In this document: positions 22,900 through 31,015 of the stretch, one piece after another
How positions within the stretch are numbered: position 1 is the first letter of the stretch
Layout of the letters: each line of letters opens with the position of its first letter
Assembly (NCBI RefSeq): GCF_007751035.1
Contig: NZ_CP036433.1
Span: 5,685,001-5,749,000 of the forward strand
Source of the DNA: Lignipirellula cremea
Lineage (GTDB): Bacteria > Planctomycetota > Planctomycetia > Pirellulales > Pirellulaceae
Length of the DNA stretch: 64,000 nucleotides
Reading direction: 5' to 3'
Notes under the pieces: generated by a model
What the model saw: only the letters and a program-made list of their open reading frames with translations
Databases searched by the model: none
Told to the model about the DNA's origin: nothing
Program-made: the position numbers and the translations under genes

Positions 22900-23048
22900 G
22901 TATCCCGGGGAGCGCAGGTTACGTAAGCCAGCGAGGATGTATAGCGAAAAATAATGATTTTTCCTTTGCAACTGCGCTGGGCGTCCATTAGACTAACCTC
23001 CCTCATCTGGCTGGTCTAATCACATTAATGGTAGATGGAGATGCCGTT

Positions 23049-23309
23049 ATGTCTGGGGGCGCCATTTTTATTCAACGCTGTCCAACCTGCAATCGTCGAT
23101 TGGAGGTGCGCGTGAACTATCTCGGAAAAATGATCGCATGCCGACATTGTCGTGCGAGATTTGAAGCGAGAGATCCTTCCACGCTGCCTGTCGATCTCGA
23201 GGATCTGGGCCTGCTTGCCCGGGTCGATCAGTTGCTGTTGTCGACTGATTATCAACCCCACACAGGCCGCTTGCCTGTGATCGACGACTTTGCAGACGGC
23301 TGGCAATAG
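23049..23309 (+). CDS. small zinc-ribbon protein, function unknown
   Basis: A protein of about 86 aa with CPTCNRRLEVRVNYLGKMIACRHC (CxxC...CxxC, a classic zinc ribbon, residues about 11-34). An acidic/leucine tail follows (LPVDLEDLGLLARVDQLLL), ending FADGWQ. Similar short ribbons are found at the front of planctomycete signalling and kinase proteins, but here it stands alone. ATG 23049 is chosen over ATG 23028 because GGAG lies about ten bases upstream; the longer frame adds only MVDGDAV. Expression is supported only by the intact frame and conserved motif. Confidence 0.6.
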   Translation: MSGGAIFIQRCPTCNRRLEVRVNYLGKMIACRHCRARFEARDPSTLPVDLEDLGLLARVDQLLLSTDYQPHTGRLPVIDDFADGWQ

Positions 23310-23762
23310 CGACTTGCTGCTGGCCTGGCGCCAGGAGCTTGCAAATTGCGGAACCCTTTCAGGGCGACCGCTCTCTCGCAGCAGCCGTCAGGAAGACTCG
23401 CGGTTTGGCGGCGATGCGGACCAGGTCGTCGCCGCTTCCTGTTAGCCGTCCTGTCCCGGGGACGGCCCTGGTCCCGATGTAGTTCGCCGATAAATCGTCG
23501 CGGAGATACGTCTATTCTGTGTTCTGGGCGGAACGGGGGATCTGGCGACTTTGCAGGCAAGTCTTTCGCGCGTAACGTGTTGCATCCGTCTTTCCGGCTG
23601 GCGTCTGCTGGCTTAGAATCAAGCGGAAGTTGTGTGCCAGCAGCACGCCCCGACCTTCCCGCCGCTGTCAACGTGGCGGCTGCAGTCGCAGAAAAGGTAA
23701 GGGCGCCAGGCAGCTTGTCCACCTCAGCAACTTAGGGAACCGTGCGTCGGCAAGGAGCAAAT
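23310..23762. other. 453-base region upstream of the MoxR operon
   Basis: GC-rich sequence with overlapping frames on both strands that look like compositional shadows. A long-range 8-bp inverted repeat (GGACCAGG near 23417, CCTGGTCC near 23468) is present but is not obviously a terminator. The promoter for the MoxR-DUF58-BatA operon should lie here; I could not pick it out. Confidence 0.4.
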
Positions 23763-24878
23763 GTGGCGAATAAGCAGCGCAGCCTGGGCGAATACCTGCA
23801 GGAGTTCCGCCAGCACCGGCTGCTGATGCAGGCCGAACTGCAGAAAGTGATTGTCGGGCAAAGCGACGTGATCGAGCAGATCTTCGCCGCGATCTTTACG
23901 CGCGGTCATTGCCTGCTGGAAGGGGTGCCCGGCCTGGCCAAAACTCTCATGGTCAGCACGCTGGCGCGCATTCTCGATGTCGGCTTCAAGCGCATCCAGT
24001 TCACGCCCGACCTGATGCCTTCGGACATCACCGGTACGAACGTGCTGGACGAAGATGAGAATGGCCGTCGCGAATTCCGCTTTGTGGAAGGCCCCATCTT
24101 TACCAACATTCTGCTAGCGGACGAAATCAACCGTACGCCGCCCAAAACCCAGGCCGCCTTGCTGCAGGCGATGCAAGAGCACGAAGTCACCGTCGGCCGC
24201 ACGACCTATCCGCTGCCGGAACCGTTCTTCACCATCGCCACGCAAAACCCGATTGAGCAGGAAGGCACCTACCCGTTGCCAGAAGCCCAGCTTGACCGGT
24301 TCATGTTCAATATCAAGGTTGGCTATCCCACGGCAGAAGAAGAAGAACGCATTCTGTCGTCGACCACGCGCAATGAACGGTACGAAGTCCGCAAGGTGCT
24401 CTCCGCCAGGGCGATCGTCAGCCTGCAGAAACTGGTCAGCAGCGTGGCCGTAAGCGAGTTCATTATCAAGTACGTGGCCCGTCTGGTCAGAGCCACCCGA
24501 CCCCGCGATGAGTCGGCCCCGAAATTTGTGCGCGAGCTGGTGGACTGGGGAGCCGGTCCGCGAGCCGGCCAGAATCTGATCAACGGCGGCAAAGCCATGG
24601 CGGCGATGGACGGCCGTTTTTCCGTCGCGCTGGAGGATATCCGCAAGATCGCCGTGCCTGTGCTGCGGCACCGCATCAGTACGAACTTCCAGGCGCAAGC
24701 AGAAGGCGTCACCAACGAGGATCTCATCCAGCGTTTGCTCCGCGAGATTCCAGAGCCGGAAACACCCAAGTACGAAACGGCCGCCGGCGGACGTCCTGCC
24801 GCCAGCACGCCGGCGGCATCCGCCCCGCCGACGCCGCCTGGAAATGCGCCGCAACCGCCTCCGCCGCCGCCCCGATAA
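23763..24878 (+). CDS. MoxR-family AAA+ ATPase (first of three in the window)
   Basis: The 371-aa ATPase has Walker A GVPGLAKT, Walker B LLADEINR, sensor 1 in [22 protein letters not shown], and arginine-rich sensor-2 helices, ending with a Pro-rich tail ([18 protein letters not shown]). The GTG at 23763 is preferred because AAGGAG lies six bases before it; the GTG at 23742 is the alternative. MoxR proteins act with vWA-domain partners as chaperones that mature or activate other proteins, for instance by cofactor insertion or secretion-linked folding. It begins the operon MoxR-DUF58-BatA. Its closest relative in the window is the copy at 62808. Confidence 0.93.
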   Translation: MANKQRSLGEYLQEFRQHRLLMQAELQKVIVGQSDVIEQIFAAIFTRGHCLLEGVPGLAKTLMVSTLARILDVGFKRIQFTPDLMPSDITGTNVLDEDENGRREFRFVEGPIFTNILLADEINRTPPKTQAALLQAMQEHEVTVGRTTYPLPEPFFTIATQNPIEQEGTYPLPEAQLDRFMFNIKVGYPTAEEEERILSSTTRNERYEVRKVLSARAIVSLQKLVSSVAVSEFIIKYVARLVRATRPRDESAPKFVRELVDWGAGPRAGQNLINGGKAMAAMDGRFSVALEDIRKIAVPVLRHRISTNFQAQAEGVTNEDLIQRLLREIPEPETPKYETAAGGRPAASTPAASAPPTPPGNAPQPPPPPPR

Positions 24879-25019
24879 GGCGGGTTCGCCAGCGACGGTT
24901 CCTCCTTCAGCGGTCCGTCCAGCAATGCCTGTCCCGTTCGGCCGCGCCAGGCAGGGCGGGCGATTTACTCTTTTCCGCGATGCTTCCCTTTCGCAGAGCT
25001 CTGCCCGCAAGCGTGAACC

Positions 25020-25913
25020 ATGTCGGCTGAAAAGTACCTGAAACCCGAGGTGATCAACCAGATCAAACGACTGGATCTGCGCGCGCAGTTTGTGGTCAAA
25101 GGTTTCATGCAAGGGCTGCACGCCAGTCCGTTTCATGGGTTCAGCGTAGAGTTCAGCGAGCATCGCCGGTACTCGGCAGGCGACGACCCGAAGGATATCG
25201 ACTGGCTGGTTTTCGCCAAAACCGACAAGTACTACGTGAAAAAATTCGAGGCCGAAACCAACATCACCGGCTATCTGGTGATGGACCTCAGCCAGTCAAT
25301 GGGCTACACGTATCGGCAGGAACTCACCAAATTCGACTACGCGATTTGCCTGGCCGCCTCGCTGGGCTACCTGATGATTCACCAGCAGGACCCGGTCGGG
25401 CTGGTGACCTTTGATGAAAAAGTTCGCGCCAGTTTGCCGGCCCGTTCCAAGCGGTCGCACCTGGGCAATCTGCTGTCGCACCTGTCGCAGTTAAAGCCCG
25501 CCGGCGCGACGGATATCGCCCGCAGCCTGATCCAATTTGCGGCCATGCTGAAGCATCGCAGCCTGATCATGATTTTCTCGGACCTGCTGGTCGATCCAGC
25601 GCCGGTGATCAAATCGCTGCATCGATTACGGCATGGCGGGCACGATGTCATTCTGTTCCATATTCTCGACGAAGCGGAAGTCAGCTTTCCCTTCAACGGC
25701 ATGGTGGAACTGGAAGAGCCAGAGACGTCGGAGAAAATCCAGGTCGACGCCAACAGCTTTCGTGAAGACTACCAGCAGGAGATCGCCAGCTTCCGCGAGG
25801 AGTACCGCCGGGAGTGCCATCAAAGCGGCATCGACTATGTGGCGCTCGACACCAGCATGCAGTTTGATACGGCCTTGCTGGAGTATCTTCAAAGCCGTCG
25901 GTCGAGGTGTTAG
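25020..25913 (+). CDS. DUF58 protein with vWA-like domain
   Basis: The 297-aa protein carries the DUF58 signature (RRYSAGDDPKDIDW...) and a vWA fold whose MIDAS is complete, DLSQS at about residue 90, with a later strand TDIARSL. DUF58 proteins are partners of MoxR ATPases and bind metal through the vWA site. It lies between MoxR (142 bases upstream) and the BatA-like gene (ATG three bases after its stop), so a joint role in the same complex is very likely. It has no membrane segment, unlike the copy at 41448. Confidence 0.92.
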   Translation: MSAEKYLKPEVINQIKRLDLRAQFVVKGFMQGLHASPFHGFSVEFSEHRRYSAGDDPKDIDWLVFAKTDKYYVKKFEAETNITGYLVMDLSQSMGYTYRQELTKFDYAICLAASLGYLMIHQQDPVGLVTFDEKVRASLPARSKRSHLGNLLSHLSQLKPAGATDIARSLIQFAAMLKHRSLIMIFSDLLVDPAPVIKSLHRLRHGGHDVILFHILDEAEVSFPFNGMVELEEPETSEKIQVDANSFREDYQQEIASFREEYRRECHQSGIDYVALDTSMQFDTALLEYLQSRRSRC

Positions 25914-25916
25914 CCG

Positions 25917-28313
25917 ATGGGTGCGGCCGCAATCCATTATTCCTTGCTAACGCTGGGCGCGCTATTTGTCGCCGTGCCAATCCTGCTGCATTTGACCATG
26001 CGGCGAAAGCCAAAGCAGATCGTGTTCCCTGCGCTGCGGTTCGTCAAACAGCGCCGGCAAACCAATCAGACGCAGCTGCGCGTGCGGCACTGGCTGCTGT
26101 TGCTGCTGCGCTGCCTGGCGATCCTGCTGTTTGTGCTGCTATTGGCGCTGGCCAACCTGACCGTGCCGGCCGCCTTTCTGGGGAACTGGCTGCTGCTGGG
26201 CGTGCTCAGTTTTGGTGCGATCGTCGCACTGGTGATGCTGGCGGCTTCCCTGATTGATCGCAGCGGCAGGCTGCTGATCGGCGCGCTGGCGGGCCTGTCG
26301 ATCCTGCTGCTGGGCTCGATTGCCGGCGTGGGGGCCTGGACGTTCGCCGGGGGCGGAGCGGGCCGCATTGGCGACAAGGAAGCGCCGGTCGCCGCCGTGC
26401 TGGTCGTGGATACGTCTCCCCGCATGCTCTACCGCCGGGACAACCAGACGCGGCTGGACAAAGCCCGAGAGATCGCCGGCTGGCTGTTACGGCGGTTGCC
26501 GACCGACAGCCAGGTGATTGTCTCGGACGCCCGTTCCGGCGAGCCGATTGAAACGGTCAACCGTACGGCCGCAGAAGCAGAGATTGAAAGGCTGGAACCG
26601 ACCGCGGTCAGCGCCCCGCTGGTCGAGAAAATCACCAAAGCAATTCGTTACGCGCAGGATGCCCCCTTCCAGCAGCGCGAGGTTTACCTGTTTACCGATC
26701 TGACCGTCGCCGGCTGGAACGGCGCGGCCTCGGCCGGCCTGCAGCAGCAACTGGATACAGCGAGCGACGTGCTGTTCTACGTGATCGATGTCGGCGTGGA
26801 GCAGCCGCTGGACTTTGCCCTGGGTGACCTGAATCTGTCACAGCAAACGCTGACCAAAAACGGCGCGCTAGTGATCGAAACCGAAGTCAGCGTCCTGGGA
26901 GCCAGCGGCGCACGCACGATCCAGCTGCATGTGGAAGATCCCGCCCCCGAGTTGCCGCGGGATGTCGACGGGCGCCGGGAGTTGCCGCCCAGCCGCCTGC
27001 GGGCGGAGGAGCTGGTCGAACTGGTCGACGGCGCGTCCCAGAGGGTGCGGTTCCCGCCGCTGCAGCTGCCCGAAGGCGTCCACTTTGGGCAGGTGCGGAT
27101 CCTGGGGGACGATGGTCTGGCGGTCGATGACCAGCGTTACTTCACCGTGGAAGCCCGGCAGGCCTGGCCGGTGCTGCTGGCGTCCCCGCCTGGCGTGGAA
27201 ACGCGTTTTTTCACCGAGGCGATCACCCCTTTTCAGTTTCGCGAGACGGACCGCGCCCGCTTCGACCTGCGCGCCATTGAACAAAACAACCTTTCCAACG
27301 AAACGCTCGGCGAATATGCGGCTGTCTGCCTGATTGACCCGTTGCCGTTGACGCCCGGCCAATGGGAGCAGCTGACCGACTACGTCGAGCAGGGCGGCAA
27401 GCTGGCGATCTTTCTGGGACGGAACGCCACGGCCGAGAGTTTCAACCAGCCCGACGCCCAGCGACTGCTGGCCGGCCCGCTGCTGCCGATCCCCTGGCGG
27501 GAGCCGTCGCGGAAGTTGCTGCTGGCCCCGAAGGATTATCAGCACCCGGCGCTGGCTCCGCTGCGTCCTGTCGCCACGACGGTCCCCTGGGGCGAACTGC
27601 CCGTCTTTCGTCATTGGGTGCTGGTCTCGCTGGCTCCGGAATCCTCGGCCATCCTGTCGTTTTCCAATGGCAAGCCGGCGATCGTGGAGCGCACCGTCGG
27701 CCGCGGCCGTGTGGTGACCATGACGACGCCGATTTCCGATCCGCTGTGGCGCCGTGGCGAGCCTCGCCCCTGGAATGAGATTCCCACCGCGGAGAATAAC
27801 TGGCCGTACCTGGTGGTCATCAACGAACTGATGCTGTCGCTCGTTCAAAGCGGCGCCTGGCCGCTCAACTACTACGCTGGCCAGTCGGCCGTGCTGACGA
27901 ACGAACCTGACCGCGATCCCGAAACGTACACGCTGTTCGCCCCCGGCGAAGCGCCCCAGGCGATCAAAGCGTACGACGGCAAAGTGCAGATCGGCTACAC
28001 CGAAACGCTCGGCGCCTATCGCCTCAAAGGCAGTTTAAACGGGCCCATTTCCCGTGGGTTCTCCGTCAATCTGCGAGCCGCCGAAACGAACCTGCAGCGT
28101 CTGCCTCCCGACGCGTTGACGTCCTACCTTGGCGCCGATCGCTACCAACTGGCCAAAGAGACCGGCGACATTGAACGGCGTCAGTCGCTAGCGCGTGAAG
28201 ACCCACAGCTGTACCCGTATTTCCTGCTGGCGCTCGCCGTGATACTGGCACTGGAACAACTGATGGCGAACCGCTTTTACTCCAGTAAATCAGGAACGCA
28301 GGTCGCTGCCTAA
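25917..28313 (+). CDS. BatA-like membrane protein with vWA-type domain and degenerate MIDAS
   Basis: The 798-aa protein starts with a BatA N-terminal membrane region: a helix at 7-26, a basic loop RRKPKQIVFPALRFVKQRR, then helices at about 59-77, 92-115 and 125-145. A large periplasmic part begins with a vWA-like domain whose metal site reads DTSPR rather than DxSxS, so the second serine is lost. Later parts resemble the glutamine-amidotransferase-like region (ETRFFTEAI, LTDYVEQGGKLAIFLG) of planctomycete BatA proteins, with a final TM helix near the C-terminus. It is the third gene of the MoxR-DUF58 operon and probably anchors the complex in the membrane. Confidence 0.9.
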   Translation: MGAAAIHYSLLTLGALFVAVPILLHLTMRRKPKQIVFPALRFVKQRRQTNQTQLRVRHWLLLLLRCLAILLFVLLLALANLTVPAAFLGNWLLLGVLSFGAIVALVMLAASLIDRSGRLLIGALAGLSILLLGSIAGVGAWTFAGGGAGRIGDKEAPVAAVLVVDTSPRMLYRRDNQTRLDKAREIAGWLLRRLPTDSQVIVSDARSGEPIETVNRTAAEAEIERLEPTAVSAPLVEKITKAIRYAQDAPFQQREVYLFTDLTVAGWNGAASAGLQQQLDTASDVLFYVIDVGVEQPLDFALGDLNLSQQTLTKNGALVIETEVSVLGASGARTIQLHVEDPAPELPRDVDGRRELPPSRLRAEELVELVDGASQRVRFPPLQLPEGVHFGQVRILGDDGLAVDDQRYFTVEARQAWPVLLASPPGVETRFFTEAITPFQFRETDRARFDLRAIEQNNLSNETLGEYAAVCLIDPLPLTPGQWEQLTDYVEQGGKLAIFLGRNATAESFNQPDAQRLLAGPLLPIPWREPSRKLLLAPKDYQHPALAPLRPVATTVPWGELPVFRHWVLVSLAPESSAILSFSNGKPAIVERTVGRGRVVTMTTPISDPLWRRGEPRPWNEIPTAENNWPYLVVINELMLSLVQSGAWPLNYYAGQSAVLTNEPDRDPETYTLFAPGEAPQAIKAYDGKVQIGYTETLGAYRLKGSLNGPISRGFSVNLRAAETNLQRLPPDALTSYLGADRYQLAKETGDIERRQSLAREDPQLYPYFLLALAVILALEQLMANRFYSSKSGTQVAA

Positions 28314-28326
28314 GGCAAGCCAGATC

Positions 28327-28354
28327 CTGGCGAAGTCCACTACGCGCCAGTTTT
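28327..28354 (+). terminator. candidate terminator of MoxR-DUF58-BatA operon
   Basis: CTGGCG (28327-28332) pairs with CGCCAG (28345-28350), followed by TTTT. The stem is only six bases with a 12-base loop, so this is a weak prediction, placed between two convergent genes. Confidence 0.35.
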
Positions 28355-28392
28355 GACGCACGCCGGTCGGGCAGGAGAAGACGACGGCAGCT

Positions 28393-29643
28393 CTACCGGC
28401 GCGAAAATATAAGCGAGATATTCTGGCCGCCAAAGCCGAAGCTGTTGCTCAGAATGTGCCGGCACGCCAGTTCACGGGCTTCGCCCGGAGTGAAGTCCAG
28501 ATCGCAACCCGCATCGGGCGATTGATGATTCAGCGTCGGTGGGATGGCGTCGTGCAGCAGCGACTGGATACAGGCAATCGCCTGTAGCGCGCCGCAGGCC
28601 GTGGTTAAATGCCCGACCATACTTTTGATGCTGGAGATAGGAACCGACTTTGCCTGGTCGCCAAACACCTTTTTAATGGCCCGGCTTTCCATCCGGTCGT
28701 TCATCATGGTGCTGGTGCCATGGGCGCTGATATAGTCGATATCGTCGCAGCGCAATTCTGCGTCAGCCAGGGCGTTCCGAATGGCCGTGACGGCTCCGCG
28801 GGCCTGGGGATGCGGGTCGGTCAGGCGATACGCATCCTGCCCCGCGCCATAGCCGGTGACTTCGCCTAGAATCTCGGCGCCGCGGGCCAGGGCGTGTTCA
28901 CGATCTTCCAGCACCAGGACCGCTCCGCCTTCGCCGATCACAAAACCGCTGCGGGTGATATCGAACGGCCGCATCGCCAGTTCCGGCTGATCGTTCCATT
29001 CGGTCGTTAAAGCGGACAACCGGGCGAACCCAGAAACGCCAAAAGGAGAGATCATACTATGCGCCCCGCCAGCGATGACCGCATCAGCGTCGCCATGCCG
29101 GATCAGCTCGGCCCCCTGGCCAATGGCCAGACTGCTCGAGGTGCAGGCGGTAATGCTGTTTGCGACCTGGCCTTCGGCGCCCACCGCAGCGGCGATCCGC
29201 ATCGCCGCGTCGCACGGCTCGCACGAGCCCTGAAAGAAGGATTGCCCCTGAGCCTGGCGATAAAAGTCTTCCGGCGAAAATCCGCTCTCGCCCAGCGATT
29301 TCCCCACCAGCTCGGTGATTGTCTGCAGGTCCGGGAAAATCTCGCCGCAACCCATATAAACGGACAACCGGGACGGCTGAATCACCTCGTGCGATAACCG
29401 GGCCTGGGCGACCGCCTGTTCGGCGGCGCAAAGCGCAAACTGCGTCTGCCGCGGCAAACAGGGGACAGAGCAGCTCCAGTTTTTCACTTCGGCGGCGATC
29501 TGGCTGGGAAAGTTCGCCGGATCGAACAGCGAGATCCTGGCAACGCCCGATCGCCCTGCGAGCATTTCGCTCCAGGTATTGGAAACGTTATGAGCCAGCG
29601 GAGTAACGCAGCCCATTCCGGTTACAACGACGCGTCGCAGCAT
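28393..29643 (-). CDS. fabF: beta-ketoacyl-[acyl-carrier-protein] synthase II-like (KAS)
   Basis: The 416-aa condensing enzyme carries the complete thiolase-fold catalytic set: Cys167 in TACTSSSLAIG, His308 in SAHGTSTMMND, Lys340 in SSIKSMVGH and His345. It elongates acyl chains with malonyl-ACP, in fatty acid or polyketide-like biosynthesis. The ATG at 29643 begins MLRRVVVTGMGCVTP, the standard start of the family, so the upstream start at 29691 is rejected. No acyl carrier protein or ketoreductase is nearby, so it could be a second KAS II used in a specialised lipid pathway. The name fabF is by family resemblance. Confidence 0.9.
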   Translation of the reverse strand: MLRRVVVTGMGCVTPLAHNVSNTWSEMLAGRSGVARISLFDPANFPSQIAAEVKNWSCSVPCLPRQTQFALCAAEQAVAQARLSHEVIQPSRLSVYMGCGEIFPDLQTITELVGKSLGESGFSPEDFYRQAQGQSFFQGSCEPCDAAMRIAAAVGAEGQVANSITACTSSSLAIGQGAELIRHGDADAVIAGGAHSMISPFGVSGFARLSALTTEWNDQPELAMRPFDITRSGFVIGEGGAVLVLEDREHALARGAEILGEVTGYGAGQDAYRLTDPHPQARGAVTAIRNALADAELRCDDIDYISAHGTSTMMNDRMESRAIKKVFGDQAKSVPISSIKSMVGHLTTACGALQAIACIQSLLHDAIPPTLNHQSPDAGCDLDFTPGEARELACRHILSNSFGFGGQNISLIFSRR

Positions 29644-29941
29644 AGAAAGCAAGGACGATGTTTGAAGGAAGCCAGCCAGGGCGGGAAGCAATTGCGTTAA
29701 TCGGCCAAAGATACCTAGGTTGTACTCGACTCAGGTCAACTACCGACCGCAGATTCCCCCACCGATTACGGACGAGAACTTGAATCGCCCCCGCACAGCC
29801 AGTGTAACCGCCCAGGTTGACTTCGTTGTCAAATGTGGGAAATTCGGTGCCGATGCCGCCGACAGCGTAATGTTAACGTCAAGGGCCAGGCCGCCGCGTC
29901 TACCCCCTTCCTCGATAGATTCCCCTTGGGATACTGGTTTC

Positions 29942-30922
29942 ATGAGCGACCAACTCAAAGTTTTTGTCACGCGGGAAATCCCCGCTGCCGGGCTCGACAA
30001 GGTCACGTCGGGCAGCGACGCGGAAGTCTGGCGGGAGCCCCTGCCGCCCTCGCGCGAGGTGCTGCTGCAAAAAGTCCAGGGATGCCACGGCCTGCTAACG
30101 CTCCTGACGGAAAAAGTCGACGCCGAGCTGTTCGACGCCGCCGGCCCGCAGTTGAAGGTCGTGAGTAATTTTGCGGTCGGATACAACAATATCGATATCG
30201 AGGAAGCCACTCGTCGCGGCATCAAGGTCGGCAATACGCCAAATGTGCTGACCGATGCGACCGCCGACATGGCGATGGCCCTGATGCTTGCAGCGGGTCG
30301 ACGTATCGTCGAAGGCCAGGATTACATCCGCGACAAAAAATGGAAAACTTGGGAGCCGCTCGGCCATATCGGCGCCGATTTGTGGGAGCGCACCGTGGGC
30401 ATCGTCGGCATGGGACGCATTGGCTCGGCCTTTGCCCGTCGTTGCCATGGCGGCTGGAACATGCGGGTTCTGTACCACAATACCAGCCCCAATGAACAGG
30501 TCGAAAAAGAACTGGGGGCACAGCTGGTTGATATGGATACGCTGCTGGCCGAATCGGATTTTGTCTCCGTCCACGCCAATATGAATCCCGATACCGTCGG
30601 CATGTTCAACGCCGAAGCCTTCAAGAAAATGAAGTCGACCGCGGTGTTCGTCAATACGTCGCGCGGCCCGCTCGTTGACCAGAAAGCCCTGTACGACGCC
30701 TTGAAGAACGGCGAAATTTTCGCTGCCGGGCTGGATGTGACCGATCCCGAGCCGATCCCGCTCGACGATCCGTTGCTGACCTTGTCCAACTGCGTCATTG
30801 CCCCGCATATCGCCAGCGGCACCCTCTCCAGCCGGAACGCCATGGCCGAAATCGCCGCCGACAACCTGCTGCAGGGAATCGCCGGCCAGCCGCTCCGCTG
30901 CTGGGTCAACCAGGGAAGTTAG
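29942..30922 (+). CDS. D-2-hydroxyacid dehydrogenase (glyoxylate/hydroxypyruvate reductase-like)
   Basis: The 326-aa protein has the two-domain D-isomer dehydrogenase layout. NAD(P) binding is shown by VGIVGMGRIGSAFA (GxGxxG) and catalytic residues by NTSRGPLVD (Arg), a Glu in DVTDPEPIPLDDPL, and His in APHIASGT. NFAVGYNNID is typical of glyoxylate/hydroxypyruvate reductases and D-glycerate dehydrogenases. It reduces small 2-keto acids using NADH or NADPH. The ATG at 29942 is chosen because it gives the standard short lead into KVFVTREIP. The longer frame from 29720 has no conservation. Single gene; the next gene starts about 95 bases later in the same direction. Confidence 0.93.
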   Translation: MSDQLKVFVTREIPAAGLDKVTSGSDAEVWREPLPPSREVLLQKVQGCHGLLTLLTEKVDAELFDAAGPQLKVVSNFAVGYNNIDIEEATRRGIKVGNTPNVLTDATADMAMALMLAAGRRIVEGQDYIRDKKWKTWEPLGHIGADLWERTVGIVGMGRIGSAFARRCHGGWNMRVLYHNTSPNEQVEKELGAQLVDMDTLLAESDFVSVHANMNPDTVGMFNAEAFKKMKSTAVFVNTSRGPLVDQKALYDALKNGEIFAAGLDVTDPEPIPLDDPLLTLSNCVIAPHIASGTLSSRNAMAEIAADNLLQGIAGQPLRCWVNQGS

Positions 30923-31015
30923 TCGCCTCAGCGCATCCCGCCGGCGCTCCTGAAAGCGATGGCGGAAGAACAAACCCCGATCTCGCGTTCCGTGTACGAC
31001 CCGGGAGTAACAAGC

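Noticed and set aside
23252-23735. Overlapping frames on both strands before the MoxR operon
   Set aside because: Both are compositionally biased, mutually antisense and lack conserved motifs or good starts.
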